From: Ascarosepion bandense | Taxonomy: Eukaryota; Mollusca; Cephalopoda; Sepiida; Sepiidae | Assembly: GCA_037127315.1 (NCBI GenBank) | Contig: JBBBDQ010001609.1 | Location: 697,005 to 761,004 of the forward strand | Direction of reading: 5' to 3' | Length of the DNA: 64,000 bases | In this document: positions 19,464 to 28,946 of the stretch, in pieces | Layout of the letters: each line of letters begins with the position of its first letter | Numbering within the stretch: position 1 is the stretch's first letter | Program-made: the position numbers and the translations under genes | The notes under the pieces: generated by a model | The model's database searches: none | The model's input: only the letters and a program-made list of their open reading frames with translations | What the model was told of the DNA's origin: nothing

Positions 19464-20396
19464 TAGGTTAAAATGATATTCTTATTCGCATGTTATAATC
19501 TTTTCTTTTTTCCCTACCGATCAACTAATATACTTTCATATTTACTCATAGATCAATTTGTTACTATTTTATATATCTACCTGACCCACTTCTCGTTTGT
19601 ATCTTACGAGGTTTGTGCAAAAGTTTTCAGTTTTCGTTTCATAAAATATATTTTAATCGCATTAATTCATAACGTCATAATTTTTAACGAAAAATGATTT
19701 AAAATCATTTAAAATGTTTTTAAACCTCCTTTTAGTTAAATTCATTTCATGAAATAAATTATGTATTTCATGATAATAAATTCTGGATTTCATGAAATAA
19801 TTTGTGTATTTCATGATAATAAATTGTGGATTTCATGAAATAATTTGTGTATTTCATGATAATAAAAGAATAATTCCAATTTTGATAATTCTTCGAGTAA
19901 TTTTTCAGTATCTTAAGCTTGTTAGAATCGTTAACCAGGCAGGGATTTATGCATAGAATTAAGCAAGTGATGATCTAAAATGTATGTAAACTACGCCTTC
20001 TGTAGAAGAATTTCCTAACCCAACTCTTTAATCGCATGTGAACAGGCGATGTTATGCAGCAGAAAACAGTTTGACTTTTGCGACTAGAAAATCTTCTTTT
20101 CTCGACCGATAAATCAGTGAAATGTGTTGAATTTTGTTTCTTTTTTTTTTCAATTTCATGTGTTCGTTATGTTACAGTTTATTTCAAAATTTCCTTTTCT
20201 CTATTCTTTTCCCTATCAACATTCAAATTATGATATCTTCCAGGATATATTTAGGATATAAGTAGTTTTTAGCTCGAATTCACTTTTAGAAATTTTAAAA
20301 TTATTTCTGACACGTATTTGTTTGAACCGAAAAATTACCACAAGCTTTAACTACTGACGGGCTAAATTCCGCTGCACTTCTGATGCCAAATTATTC
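19464..20396. other. AT-rich DNA, no gene seen
   Basis: Apart from the tandem palindromic repeat at 19741-19866 nothing is recognised. Confidence 0.5.
19741..19866. repeat. Tandem repeat of palindromic units, about 45 bp x 3
   Basis: atttcatgaaat (a perfect palindrome) alternates with atttcatgataataaa. Adjacent units can pair with each other to form hairpins or cruciforms. Confidence 0.8.
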
Positions 20397-20583
20397 TACC
20401 GTTTCTCCCTTTAACTATGGGTTAAATAGAAGGACATATTGGGTTTTATCGCCTTGGTTGGCAATCAGTCTACCGCAGAAAGTAATGGCAACCTACTGCG
20501 AGAAAATCTTCTCTCCAATCAGTTATGTCTCTTTTGAGACATGATCGCCCAAGCGTGTATCACTTACGTTACTTAACTAGCTG
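20397..20583 (+). mobile_element. SINE-A, 3' half only
   Basis: Starts within the body (ctatgggttaaatagaagg) and ends in the acttaactagctga tail. The tRNA-like head is absent. Confidence 0.75.
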
Positions 20584-20904
20584 ATATTTATCTTACCTAT
20601 CCTACTAGTTTTACAATAATTTTTGTAATGTACAAGGCCCAAGAGATATTCCAGATAGGGGATTATAGAGTAAAAGGCATAGTTTACTGGGGTATGTAGG
20701 CGAAGGCAACTGTTAATGTTAAATGGTAAGATTGTAATGGCCGGTAAGTGTCCTTGTTTGTTTATTTGTCTATAACATTTTTTCAGTCATTGATGGAGTC
20801 CGATTCGAGGAAAAAAACTAGAATATTGGCGCAACATAACCTTTCTATTCGTTATAGCAATTAGTAATATTAACTTGTAAAACTGTTTAGTTAAGTGACA
20901 ATGT
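20584..20904. other. No supported feature
   Basis: No recognised gene or repeat. Confidence 0.4.
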
Positions 20905-20983
20905 ATATATACATTGTATATATATTGTATACATTGCATATATACAATGTATATATATATATATATAAATGTGAGTGTGTGTG

Positions 20984-21026
<43 letters not shown>
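20905..21026. repeat. (AT)n / tatacattg complex repeat
   Basis: Alternating tatatacattgtata palindromes followed by (AT)n at 20985-21026. Confidence 0.9.
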
Positions 21027-21030
<4 letters not shown>

Positions 21031-21329
21031 CGAGTGAATACAGAAGGAAGAAAGAATTTTTACAACGTCCAAAATTAAGATTAAATATACAAATTTACAT
21101 TAATTATAACTCTGCTTAAATACAAAAACATATTGTACAAAATAAGAATCCCACCCCTTACCGGCTTTTCTAAGAAATCCAAAGGATATAGTCTAGTCGC
21201 AAGATAATAAAAACTTACATTCTAATGTTAAATCTGTCTACAAATCAAAGACTCTCATTAATCAGCCATTTTAACTACCAACACCACTTTCTTCAAAATT
21301 CTAACGGTCAATACACGAGACTTGTTCCC

Positions 21330-21490
21330 TTATCACTAACTCCCACCAACATCCCACACACAACTGACCAAATATAAGAAAAGAGGCTTTCCATTCCTAT
21401 CTACACCGCCTGATGAGACATTGAAGTTTCAATGTCGAAACAAATGTACGATTTGTAGTGGATATATATAAAAAATGATGTACATGTTCT

Positions 21491-21547
<57 letters not shown>
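21330..21547 (+). mobile_element. Penelope-like hammerhead unit with (AT)n tail
   Basis: The lead-in (ctgaccaaatataagaaaag) is conserved in the units at 24340 and 45690. Then come the hammerhead, gtacatgttctaaaat and (AT)n to 21547. The unit lies 80 bp upstream of a GIY-YIG remnant on the same strand. Confidence 0.65.
21404..21462 (+). ncRNA. Hammerhead ribozyme, type I, complete
   Basis: CTGATGA is at 21410-21416. Stem II is 7 bp (GACATTG 21417-21423 with CAATGTC 21430-21436, loop AAGTTT). GAAA is at 21437-21440. Stem III is 6 bp (ACAAAT 21440-21445 with ATTTGT 21451-21456, loop GTACG). The cleavage nucleotide is A21457 in GTA. Stem I is CCGC (21406-21409) with GTGG (21458-21461), one wobble. 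Core and all helices satisfy the hammerhead consensus. Hammerheads of this type are documented in Penelope-like elements. Confidence 0.9.
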
Positions 21548-21551
<4 letters not shown>

Positions 21552-21629
21552 ATCGCAAGAGCGTGAAACCCATGGTCACAAACTCACACCTATCTGTATG
21601 AATACATGTATTTATATATATGATTATAT

Positions 21630-21841
21630 GTCATTTACAAATTTGAATGTAGTTGTGGATGCGACTACATAGGCAGAACATTTCAGATTTTGGATTATAG
21701 AATGAAACAACAATTACCTCCCAGAATTTTTAATCCGACAGCAAGTAGTAGCCAATTGGTAAATACATCACGGTCATCTATAGCACAACATGCAATAAAT
21801 TACAGGGAATGTGTTGCTGGATGGAGTGCCAACTGTTTTTA
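21630..21841 (+). pseudogene. Penelope-like element GIY-YIG endonuclease remnant
   Basis: Reads VIYKFECSCGCDYIGRT, where the Cys pair and Y-I-G-x-T match the GIY-YIG nuclease that ends Penelope-like ORFs. Then comes SSIAQHAINYRECVAGWS, matching the conserved S-x-(I/V)-A-x-H-A segment. The frame stops at 21839 and the reverse transcriptase upstream is missing. It acts, when intact, in target nicking for PLE retrotransposition. Confidence 0.7.
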
Positions 21842-22121
21842 GTATTATCTAGGTCGCACTCATAATATAATCTGAAAGTTCTGGAGTTCATATACATCAA
21901 ATCCCGCAAGCCTTCTCTCTGTAAACAGAGAGATTGCTAGCTAGGTTTGAATGCTATTGGACAATTCTTTAGCATATTTTTCCCCATCTCATTATCATCT
22001 TTTACTTTCTAAGATTAAATTAATTTTCAGAAATTAAACTTGAAGATATCTGAGTCAAAACCGGTCGTTTATTTTAGTTTTTAGTATATAAATTGTCATC
22101 AAAATTTCACTTGTTCTTTGT

Positions 22122-22170
<49 letters not shown>
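21842..22170 (+). mobile_element. Probable Penelope-like 3' flank and (AT)n
   Basis: AT-rich non-coding sequence following the GIY-YIG remnant, ending in (AT)n at 22125-22170. Assignment to the element is by position only. Confidence 0.35.
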
Positions 22171-22174
<4 letters not shown>

Positions 22175-22960
22175 ATACCTAGTGATCCAGACAGACCTAC
22201 GTAGGTTTCATCCAAACGGATCGGCGGGGAAAGTTGTTTATTTTTTTCTTTGGGCTACGTGCTGACTCGGTCCGAACTCTTTTGACTGATGTTCATGTAC
22301 AGCTCTTACTTTTTTAAAACCGTTTTTCCCTTCTTCGTGGATTCGTGGAAGGTTTTTCGACACGAGTATAGTTATTATCTCTTTTATATATATTTCGATT
22401 GCCTACTGTTGTACCATTTAGATCTGACGAGCCGCGATAAGAACACCAAAGTGGTGTAATATGTATTATCCATTGTAATAATCGAAAATCCTTTATAAAT
22501 TATATTACTCTGTTAAATTAAATAAATGAATTTAACATTGAGTTCTCTTTAGTTCGTCTCTTTTGGAATTTACCTGGATTACATACCAAGTGTACACATT
22601 TAATTCAACATCCAGAGGCAACATTCAGTTTCCTGCTAAACATGCAATAGTCATGGCCTGATGATTGCTTTTAGCATGAAACAGATTGTCGCCTCTGGGT
22701 GTTGATTTCAATGTCCATTTTTATATTTACATATACTATATCCCAGATACTGAGCTCTTTAACCCTTAAATATAGCATACATTAAAACTATATTTATATA
22801 TATATCAACAGAGAGTAATGGTATTCTTTCAACGTTGTCACACGATTCTATTTCCCTTTTCTTTTGAAATAATAAGTGAAGGAAATATTTTTGGATTTCC
22901 GCGGAAAGCTTTCTTTCTTTCAAATCAAAACAAATAAATGCCACAGTTCCACAGCAAAAC
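22171..22960. other. Unidentified sequence
   Basis: Includes a stretch at 22420-22470 (ctgacgagccgcgataagaa) that is repeat-like but not assigned. No gene was recognised. Confidence 0.35.
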
Positions 22961-22964
22961 ATTT

Positions 22965-23380
22965 GTAAATCACCGCTGGTATTGCATCCACACCAGGTGC
23001 TTTACCTAATACCAGTTGCTTTGCAGCTGACAACACCTCTGCTAATGCTGGATCTACATCAAGTTCAGGTATTTCTGATCTTGATGGGAATGAGTTAATG
23101 ACTTTACAATTGGCATCTGATAGGAAGTTAAGAACGACTTCAAAGTGTTCTTTCCAGCGAACAAGGATTTCACTTTTATTTTTGTTTTTAATTTTTTTTT
23201 TTGTTATTGTTGTTGTTTTTTTCTCTTAGTAATGTGTTATCATCATGACAAGATGGGTGATTCTTCCGGTGGCAATAGACCATACTTCTGCTCTATACCC
23301 TCATAGGTGTTTTTGTGTCTTTCTTATCAAAAACAGCTTGAAACTTAACGGCTTTCTTAGACCACCATGTTTCTTTTATT
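22965..23380 (-). pseudogene. RTE-type LINE, region between endonuclease and reverse transcriptase
   Basis: The minus-strand translation gives ETWWSKKAVKFQAVFDKKDT at the 23380 end. Across a T-rich expansion it continues EILVRWKEHFEVVLNFLSDA and then LVLGKAPGVDAIPA. The KAPG-x-D-x-IPA motif marks the start of the RT domain in RTE-like and related LINEs. Microsatellite expansion and frameshifts have destroyed it. Confidence 0.7.
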
Positions 23381-23813
23381 TTTCCCGGCGTTTTTCATTT
23401 TAACCCTTTGATAATCTAAGATATTTTTTCCTTTACCTGGATGATATCTTATGAGCAATCATTTTTTTATGAGAGATAGACATTTTTCTATAAGAGGTAC
23501 AATATTTTTATCGTAATGTTCACCCAATACAAGGCCCGAGAGCTATTAATGGTAGAGGATTACTGTTGAAGTGGTTATGATGAATCTGGTGATGAGAGAA
23601 AGAAATGACAGGAAGTGAACATTATGACGATAAAGAGGACATATAACGAATGATCCATTATTTAAAAAGGTTAACATTGTAGTCTTCAGGAAAGCATCCA
23701 AGCGGGACTCTATTAAAAAAGTATCTGTGGCACTTTCTCTTTACATTTGGAATTCGGAGAAAATGGAGATGATTTAATTTCATGGATGTTGTAGGATCTC
23801 TCCTTTTTTTCTA
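23381..23813. other. No supported feature
   Basis: No recognised gene or repeat. Confidence 0.4.
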
Positions 23814-24028
23814 TGATAATTGACTCGACTGAAGTATACATATGCTCCTGCTATAGTGAGATGAGTGAGATCCGTTAGAGATATTGTACGAGTACCGTAA
23901 TAGGTTCATAATTTATCGAGAGATACCGAAGTTACACAGAGAATACCGCGTCAGTAGCTCTGAGCTCCACTCAGCCAGAATAATATTACACGCATATACT
24001 ATTTCCAACACGGCTTTAATTCAAGACT

Positions 24029-24030
<2 letters not shown>

Positions 24031-24059
<29 letters not shown>

Positions 24060-24475
24060 CTAGACACAGGATCAAAGGTAATACATGAATTAGGTCCACT
24101 AACAGCAGACATCGATCAATTAAACGATAGCCAACCATAAAAATGACAACTCAACACGAACCCCACTTAGAAATTCTAACCGGAAGATATGACCCGACTG
24201 ATAGGACGTACATTCCAACAGATAATACCATTAATCAACAATTTCGCACTTACACACCAGATTCTTCGAGGGTCGAACGGTTAAAACGAGTGACACATTA
24301 ACTTAATTACCAATAACCCCAACCAACCCCCACGACAACAACGAACCAAATATAAACAGAGAGTGATTCCAAACCTTTATTTCTCCCGATGAGGTGTTTG
24401 GGTCCCAAACACTGAAACAGCCATATGATTGTAGAGAAGAGGACATATATAGAAGAAATTATGTACATGTTCTAA

Positions 24476-24532
<57 letters not shown>
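24031..24532 (+). mobile_element. Penelope-like hammerhead unit inserted in the LTR
   Basis: Bounded by (AT)n at 24031-24054 and 24479-24532. The lead-in (gaaccaaatataaacagaga) and the trailing gtacatgttctaaaac match the units at 21330 and 45560, but the middle is strongly diverged. It therefore represents an older or different subfamily. Confidence 0.65.
24380..24440 (+). ncRNA. Hammerhead ribozyme with covarying helices, U4C core change
   Basis: CCGATGA is at 24386-24392 (consensus CUGANGA, so U4 is C). Stem II is 9 bp including one wobble (GGTGTTTGG 24393-24401 with CCAAACACT 24405-24413). GAAA is at 24414-24417. Stem III is ACAG with TTGT (24417-24420, 24429-24432). A24433 is the cleavage position. 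Stem I is TTTCTC (24380-24385) with GAGAAG (24434-24439). Stems I and II differ in sequence from the 21410 copy yet pair fully. Confidence 0.8.
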
Positions 24533-24534
<2 letters not shown>

Positions 24535-24867
24535 CTTACTAATCGTATTCCTGGATTACTAACCTGCGTTCAAGTTTGTATATTTACGTTCAATATAACC
24601 TATTTTTCTATCTCAAATATCTGTTTCATTATTTTGTGTGGTTCCTCACCCGGATCCACAACAGTGGATGTAACGAAAATGTAAAAATAAAATCTATCAT
24701 TCGTTAATCTATCAAATATTGCATCAATATCAAGTTTGGTGTTCCAGCTATATATTTCGAGATTCTTGTTGCCTTACCTTAAGGGGGTGGCCTGTTTCTC
24801 CTTTATATTTCTTTCCACACATTTTTTTTATTATCTGTAAAAACTTTTGGCTTAAAAAAATGTGTGA

Positions 24868-24969
<102 letters not shown>

Positions 24970-25060
24970 AAACACATACTCACGTTTAAAGGGTTCAAAA
25001 TTCCTGGGATCTGAAGAAAGCCAAAACGTAACAACGGCCGAAATGTCATGTCATTCGTCT

Positions 25061-26811
25061 TTTTTTCTTTTTTCTTTTTATTAAGAATTTCTAAACAGAC
25101 CTTCTACTTTCAGTAAACGTGGCAATATTATTTTTTTTTTTTATTGAAATTGGAGTGGATTGAACAGTGAAGTTGAACCGGCACGTTTGTTTAAAGGTGG
25201 CGAAATCTGATCTAAGCATAAGTTGTGTGCCATTGAATCTGGTCTATCAGAAGACAATGAAAATGAACTAATTAATTTTTAGCAAGTAAAAATCGAAATA
25301 GCGTTGAGTAAGCCAGACACTCGTGATAACCGCGTGATGGCCTGGCTTATAACCCTTCGGGTTTCCTATATAAGCGCGTAGTATTGCTGAAGGAATGAGT
25401 CGGAAGACAACCGTGGAAGCGTACGGTTGTGTGAGATCGGGTCTCCACGATGAAGGGGCGCTGAAGAGTGAAAGACAACTGTGGAAGTATACGGTTGTGT
25501 GATATCGGGTTCCTCCCTCCACCCCCTCCGCTGGAGCGAGGTTGCTGACAATTCGAACCAATGAACCTCCTAACCGAAAACGTTTTTGTGTGAAAAAGGA
25601 GAGTAAAATATATTTTATATTTTACTTGCATTTGGTCCTATTGTTTCAGACGGAGGCAGATTGTATATGTTGTTGCTAGCGGTGACGACGGAAGGACACA
25701 GAAGAGGAAGAAGATTATGAAATGATTATGTAAAATTGATATTTTGATGAAGAAACTGGATTGAGTGGTTACCAACAAGGAGATTTATGATTTGAAAAGT
25801 TTAATCTTCGCTCCGAATTTGTTGCGGATATTTGAAATTTAACAGTCGCAGAGGGAACTATGAGAAGTATCATCATCGACGTAACGGTCGCATTAAAAAA
25901 CCGCTGAGTATATGAAACTTAATGTTCGTCACCAGCTCGACAACAATCGGAATTATATCATCCGTCATTTGTACCAGCACCTTAGAAAGGCACCGTGGTC
26001 CCAGCGTTTTATTTGAGAAGAACTGACTCCGTCAAAGAAGTCTGAAGAACATTTTTGAGAAGAGTTATATATCTTCTGAGACGATTTAACAAGTTAACCA
26101 TACACACTGTCTCTGTCTAGAATCCAGTGTGTGAGTTGTTATGCTAAAATCTTTTACTTTCTGTAACCTTTTTCTTTTTCAATTTTTTAATATATAAAAC
26201 ACATTAACAGTGCAACCATTGAACAGTTGTTTTTCCGGCTTTCTGCAGATATTATTTTTTTTTATTTCTTTTTGCTGTATTCTAAAATGTTTAAGACATG
26301 CTCACCAGCCGTGTCTACTTCCTTGAACGAACAACACTTCTGCTTTCTCAATCAAATAATCACAACGTGGGCAGGAAGCAGATTTAAATCAACGGACCGG
26401 TCGATTAACCTACGGATGCTCAGGGATCTACGGCCAACCACTTGAGTTCGGTTAAGACCGAGTAGATACCTCAACTCAGAGAGGAAGGTGCCGGAGGTTG
26501 AGGGGCCAGGGGGGGAAGAGTTAGATCTGATGCACGTTGACCAGAATAGGCCCGTGGAGGGTGGAAGTATTAAATATATGGTCCCGTGACCCGGATAACC
26601 CCGGGACGCAGAATGAGTGGTTAAAGAGAAGAAAACCGAGATAGTGTAAAATTAAAAAGATTATTTTGGTTGGGTGGTTTTTGAAATTTGACGTTATTTG
26701 CTTTTATTTGACTCAACAAATGGATAAACACCTTTCCATTATAAAAACTACAAGTCAAAATTATGCAATGTTTTATACATCATCAATTTCAAATCATCGA
26801 TAGCCTTTAAA
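25061..26811. other. GC-richer unidentified segment, possible LTR leader or promoter
   Basis: The block 25290-26640 is less AT-rich than its surroundings and lacks SINEs. It has a TATATAAG box at 25367-25374 and a 68-bp offset direct repeat (agacaac.gtggaag at 25405 and 25473). Open frames on the minus strand (25268-25631) are not recognisable proteins. It could be a retroelement 5' LTR plus leader, or a host promoter region. Confidence 0.3.
25367..25374 (+). promoter_or_regulatory. Candidate TATA box
   Basis: TATATAAG followed by GCGCG within a GC-richer block. A duplicated 40-bp segment begins about 30 bp downstream. No transcript start can be shown. Confidence 0.25.
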
Positions 26812-27423
26812 TGCTGTGGAGTAGTTTTCACACTGAAGGTTATAATCGTGCTATGTCGGTTGCTAATCGACTTAACGTACCCAAAATGTTAGGAACTTGG
26901 TAATCTTCCACTGAAAGCTGACTCGTTAGTATTCGGCTAACTGCCGACTAATATCAACTGCCTAGTAGTTCTACTGAATAGAAGCCTAAAGAATTCCCAT
27001 GAACTTCCCAAGTATTTCTTCCGTAAACTTCCTGTTAACGCTTATTAATATAGGATGGAGTGTCCATTATCTAAGGAATAGGTGTGTTTTACCATAACAC
27101 CCACCTTCTAAATTTTACTTCGCATGGTAAAACTTTATTTTTTACAGGCAATATGAATGAAGAAAAAAAATTTCAAATCATCGATAGCCTAGCAAACTTG
27201 CAAAATTGGATTACTCTCAATTCTATATATCGAGAGAAATCTTATAACCACAAAGAGGATCCGAAATGAAGTTTTGGAATCAATGCCGCAAATTTAATTT
27301 AGAAAATGTTTTCAGCTCCCAAGCAGAGTTGATATTATGGGTGGCTTCAGCAACGCAATGACCTGGTTTGAACGCATGTGCAATAAGGTTATGAGGAAAC
27401 ACACCTATTCCTCTGATGATGGA

Positions 27424-27478
<55 letters not shown>

Positions 27479-27733
27479 CTATATTAATAAGTTAACAGGA
27501 AGTTAAAGGGGGGAAGTTCTCGAGAAGTTCTTGAGAAGTTCTTGAAAAGTTCATAGGAGTTCTTTAGAGTTCTATTGAAGTTCAGTAGAACTACGAGGCA
27601 GTTGATATTAGTGGGCAGTTAACAGAATACTAGTGGAAGATTACCAAGTTCCTATCATTTTGGGTACGTTAAGTTGATTAGCAACCGACATAGCACAATT
27701 ATAACCTTCAGTGCGGAAAATTACTCCACAACA
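26812..27733. mobile_element. Large fold-back element, about 290-bp inverted arms
   Basis: Left arm 26812-27105 (tgctgtggagtag ... ggtgtgtttt) is the inverse of right arm 27385-27733 (ggaaacacacctattcc ... ttactccacaaca). Shared blocks include ctatgtcggttgctaatc and taacgtacccaaaatg. The loop (27106-27384) has no recognisable gene. The right arm carries an expanded (TC)n tract. It is probably a fold-back or MITE-like DNA transposon. Confidence 0.75.
27424..27479. repeat. (TC)n microsatellite
   Basis: TC units within the right arm of the fold-back element. The left arm lacks the expansion. Confidence 0.9.
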
Positions 27734-28050
27734 AATAATGACGATAAAAAGCGCATTTATTCAGATGGGTTCTACCCCTAGTATGAATTGAAATTAAAGG
27801 AAATTCAAGCAACTCCCGAAATAAGAAACGGGAACATTCAACCATTGATACATGTATAAAGAGAAGCGAACAACAGAAGAAAAAAACGAAATAATACATC
27901 ACAAAAACTGGTATATACCGAGCTTATATTATAGTTTTCTTCGTGATTCATGTTTTACACTCTGTAGAGTTGGTGTAACAACCCAAAGAATAATTCCAAG
28001 TCAAGAGCATAATCGAAGTTATTCTAGGCTAGGTTGTTTTATATCTGAGA
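27734..28050. other. No supported feature
   Basis: No recognised gene or repeat. Confidence 0.4.
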
Positions 28051-28286
28051 CTAGCAGTATAGCTCGGTGTTGCTCGGGTGTAATGAAAGCTTTAAAACTA
28101 ATCTATGGTCCTGGAGCTCACTCTTTGGACGTTGGCACGAAAGACTAAAAAGCAATAGTTTTTTCCAGTTAAAGCGAAGCCGTAGACTGAAAGAAAAATG
28201 AATGGATGTAAGTCCAATTTTGATTTCCTGGTATCGATATCAAATAAGTTTTTTTCTTCGTAAACTGAATTTTGAAAGCTAAATAA
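28051..28286 (-). mobile_element. Non-autonomous Helitron, copy 3 (3' end only)
   Basis: The minus-strand 3' end has the hairpin (one mismatch), CTATACTG and CTAG, followed by T, as in the other two copies. Homology stops at 28286, where a LINE 3' end begins, so the 5' two-thirds is missing. Confidence 0.8.
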
Positions 28287-28415
28287 CTCCACCCACGTCT
28301 ACTGTACAGGTGAAGAGGTTCATCTCTTGTTCTCTGTTTAGGATGTGGTTTCCAGCTTTCTCTTTTCCAATCTTTTCCATGCTTACGTAGCCCCCTGCAC
28401 ATCAGTGGCGTTTTA
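28287..28415 (+). mobile_element. Jockey/CR1-like LINE 3' UTR end
   Basis: ctccacccacgtctactgta, tttaggatgtggtttccagc and ccccctgcacatcagtggcg match the end of the element at 32642-32930. Non-coding. Confidence 0.65.
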
Positions 28416-28666
28416 AAAAACCGAGAATTGACTTTTGTTTACAATTGTGTCGATCACGAAAAAATGGAGGTAAAATTAAAAAATTTAAAAAAATCTCAAA
28501 CTTTTATATTCCAATGACTATAATTTCTATTTGAAGTAAACCAGAGTATTTTGCTTACTGGAAATAGTAAATTTAATCATATAGCTTTCAATTAAAGCTA
28601 AAATAAATGTTTCAAGAAACCCTTCAGTTTAAAAGTTAGATATCAAAAATGAGTGGAGGTTCCTAG

Positions 28667-28800
28667 ATTACACAAAAGCATTTGATAAGATACGATACAA
28701 AGGCCAACTTGAACTTCTAGTGAAGCACAATTGTAAATAATCAGTAAAATTTATAAGAAACAAACAGCTTGCATGTGTATGGTAAACGAAAATCGGTTTC
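28667..28800 (+). pseudogene. RTE-type LINE, RT motif A fragment
   Basis: Reads FLDYTKAFDKIRYKGQLELL, the first catalytic aspartate motif (F-x-D-Y-x-K-A-F-D) of RTE-like reverse transcriptases. A stop follows soon after. Very short remnant. Confidence 0.6.
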
Positions 28801-28946
28801 TTGCGATCATGTTCGGCTGGTGTTTATAGTACTTTTCATTTGTTTGGATTTTGTAATTCCTGATTATCTATAAGTGAATACGTTATAATGGAACATCCTA
28901 TCACCCCCGACAGCTGACTCGCAGAAGGGATTAAGAAGTAAGGAAG

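Larger units (their letters stand above)
23814..24660 (+). mobile_element. LTR copy 2, interrupted by a hammerhead unit
   Basis: Left part 23814-24030 and right part 24533-24660 together match the solo LTR at 9280-9888. It starts TGATAATTGACTCGAC and ends CCCGGATCCACA. No matching 5-bp duplication is seen (TTCTA versus ACAGT), so one end may be rearranged or it may be part of a longer lost element. Confidence 0.6.

Noticed and set aside
22425..22470. Another hammerhead (ctgacgagccgcgataag)
   Set aside because: CUGANGA is present but no stem II partner followed by GAAA can be found.
25268..25631. Minus-strand ORFs of 61-97 codons in the GC-richer block
   Set aside because: Overlapping frames with similar length caused by a 68-bp duplication; no recognisable protein.
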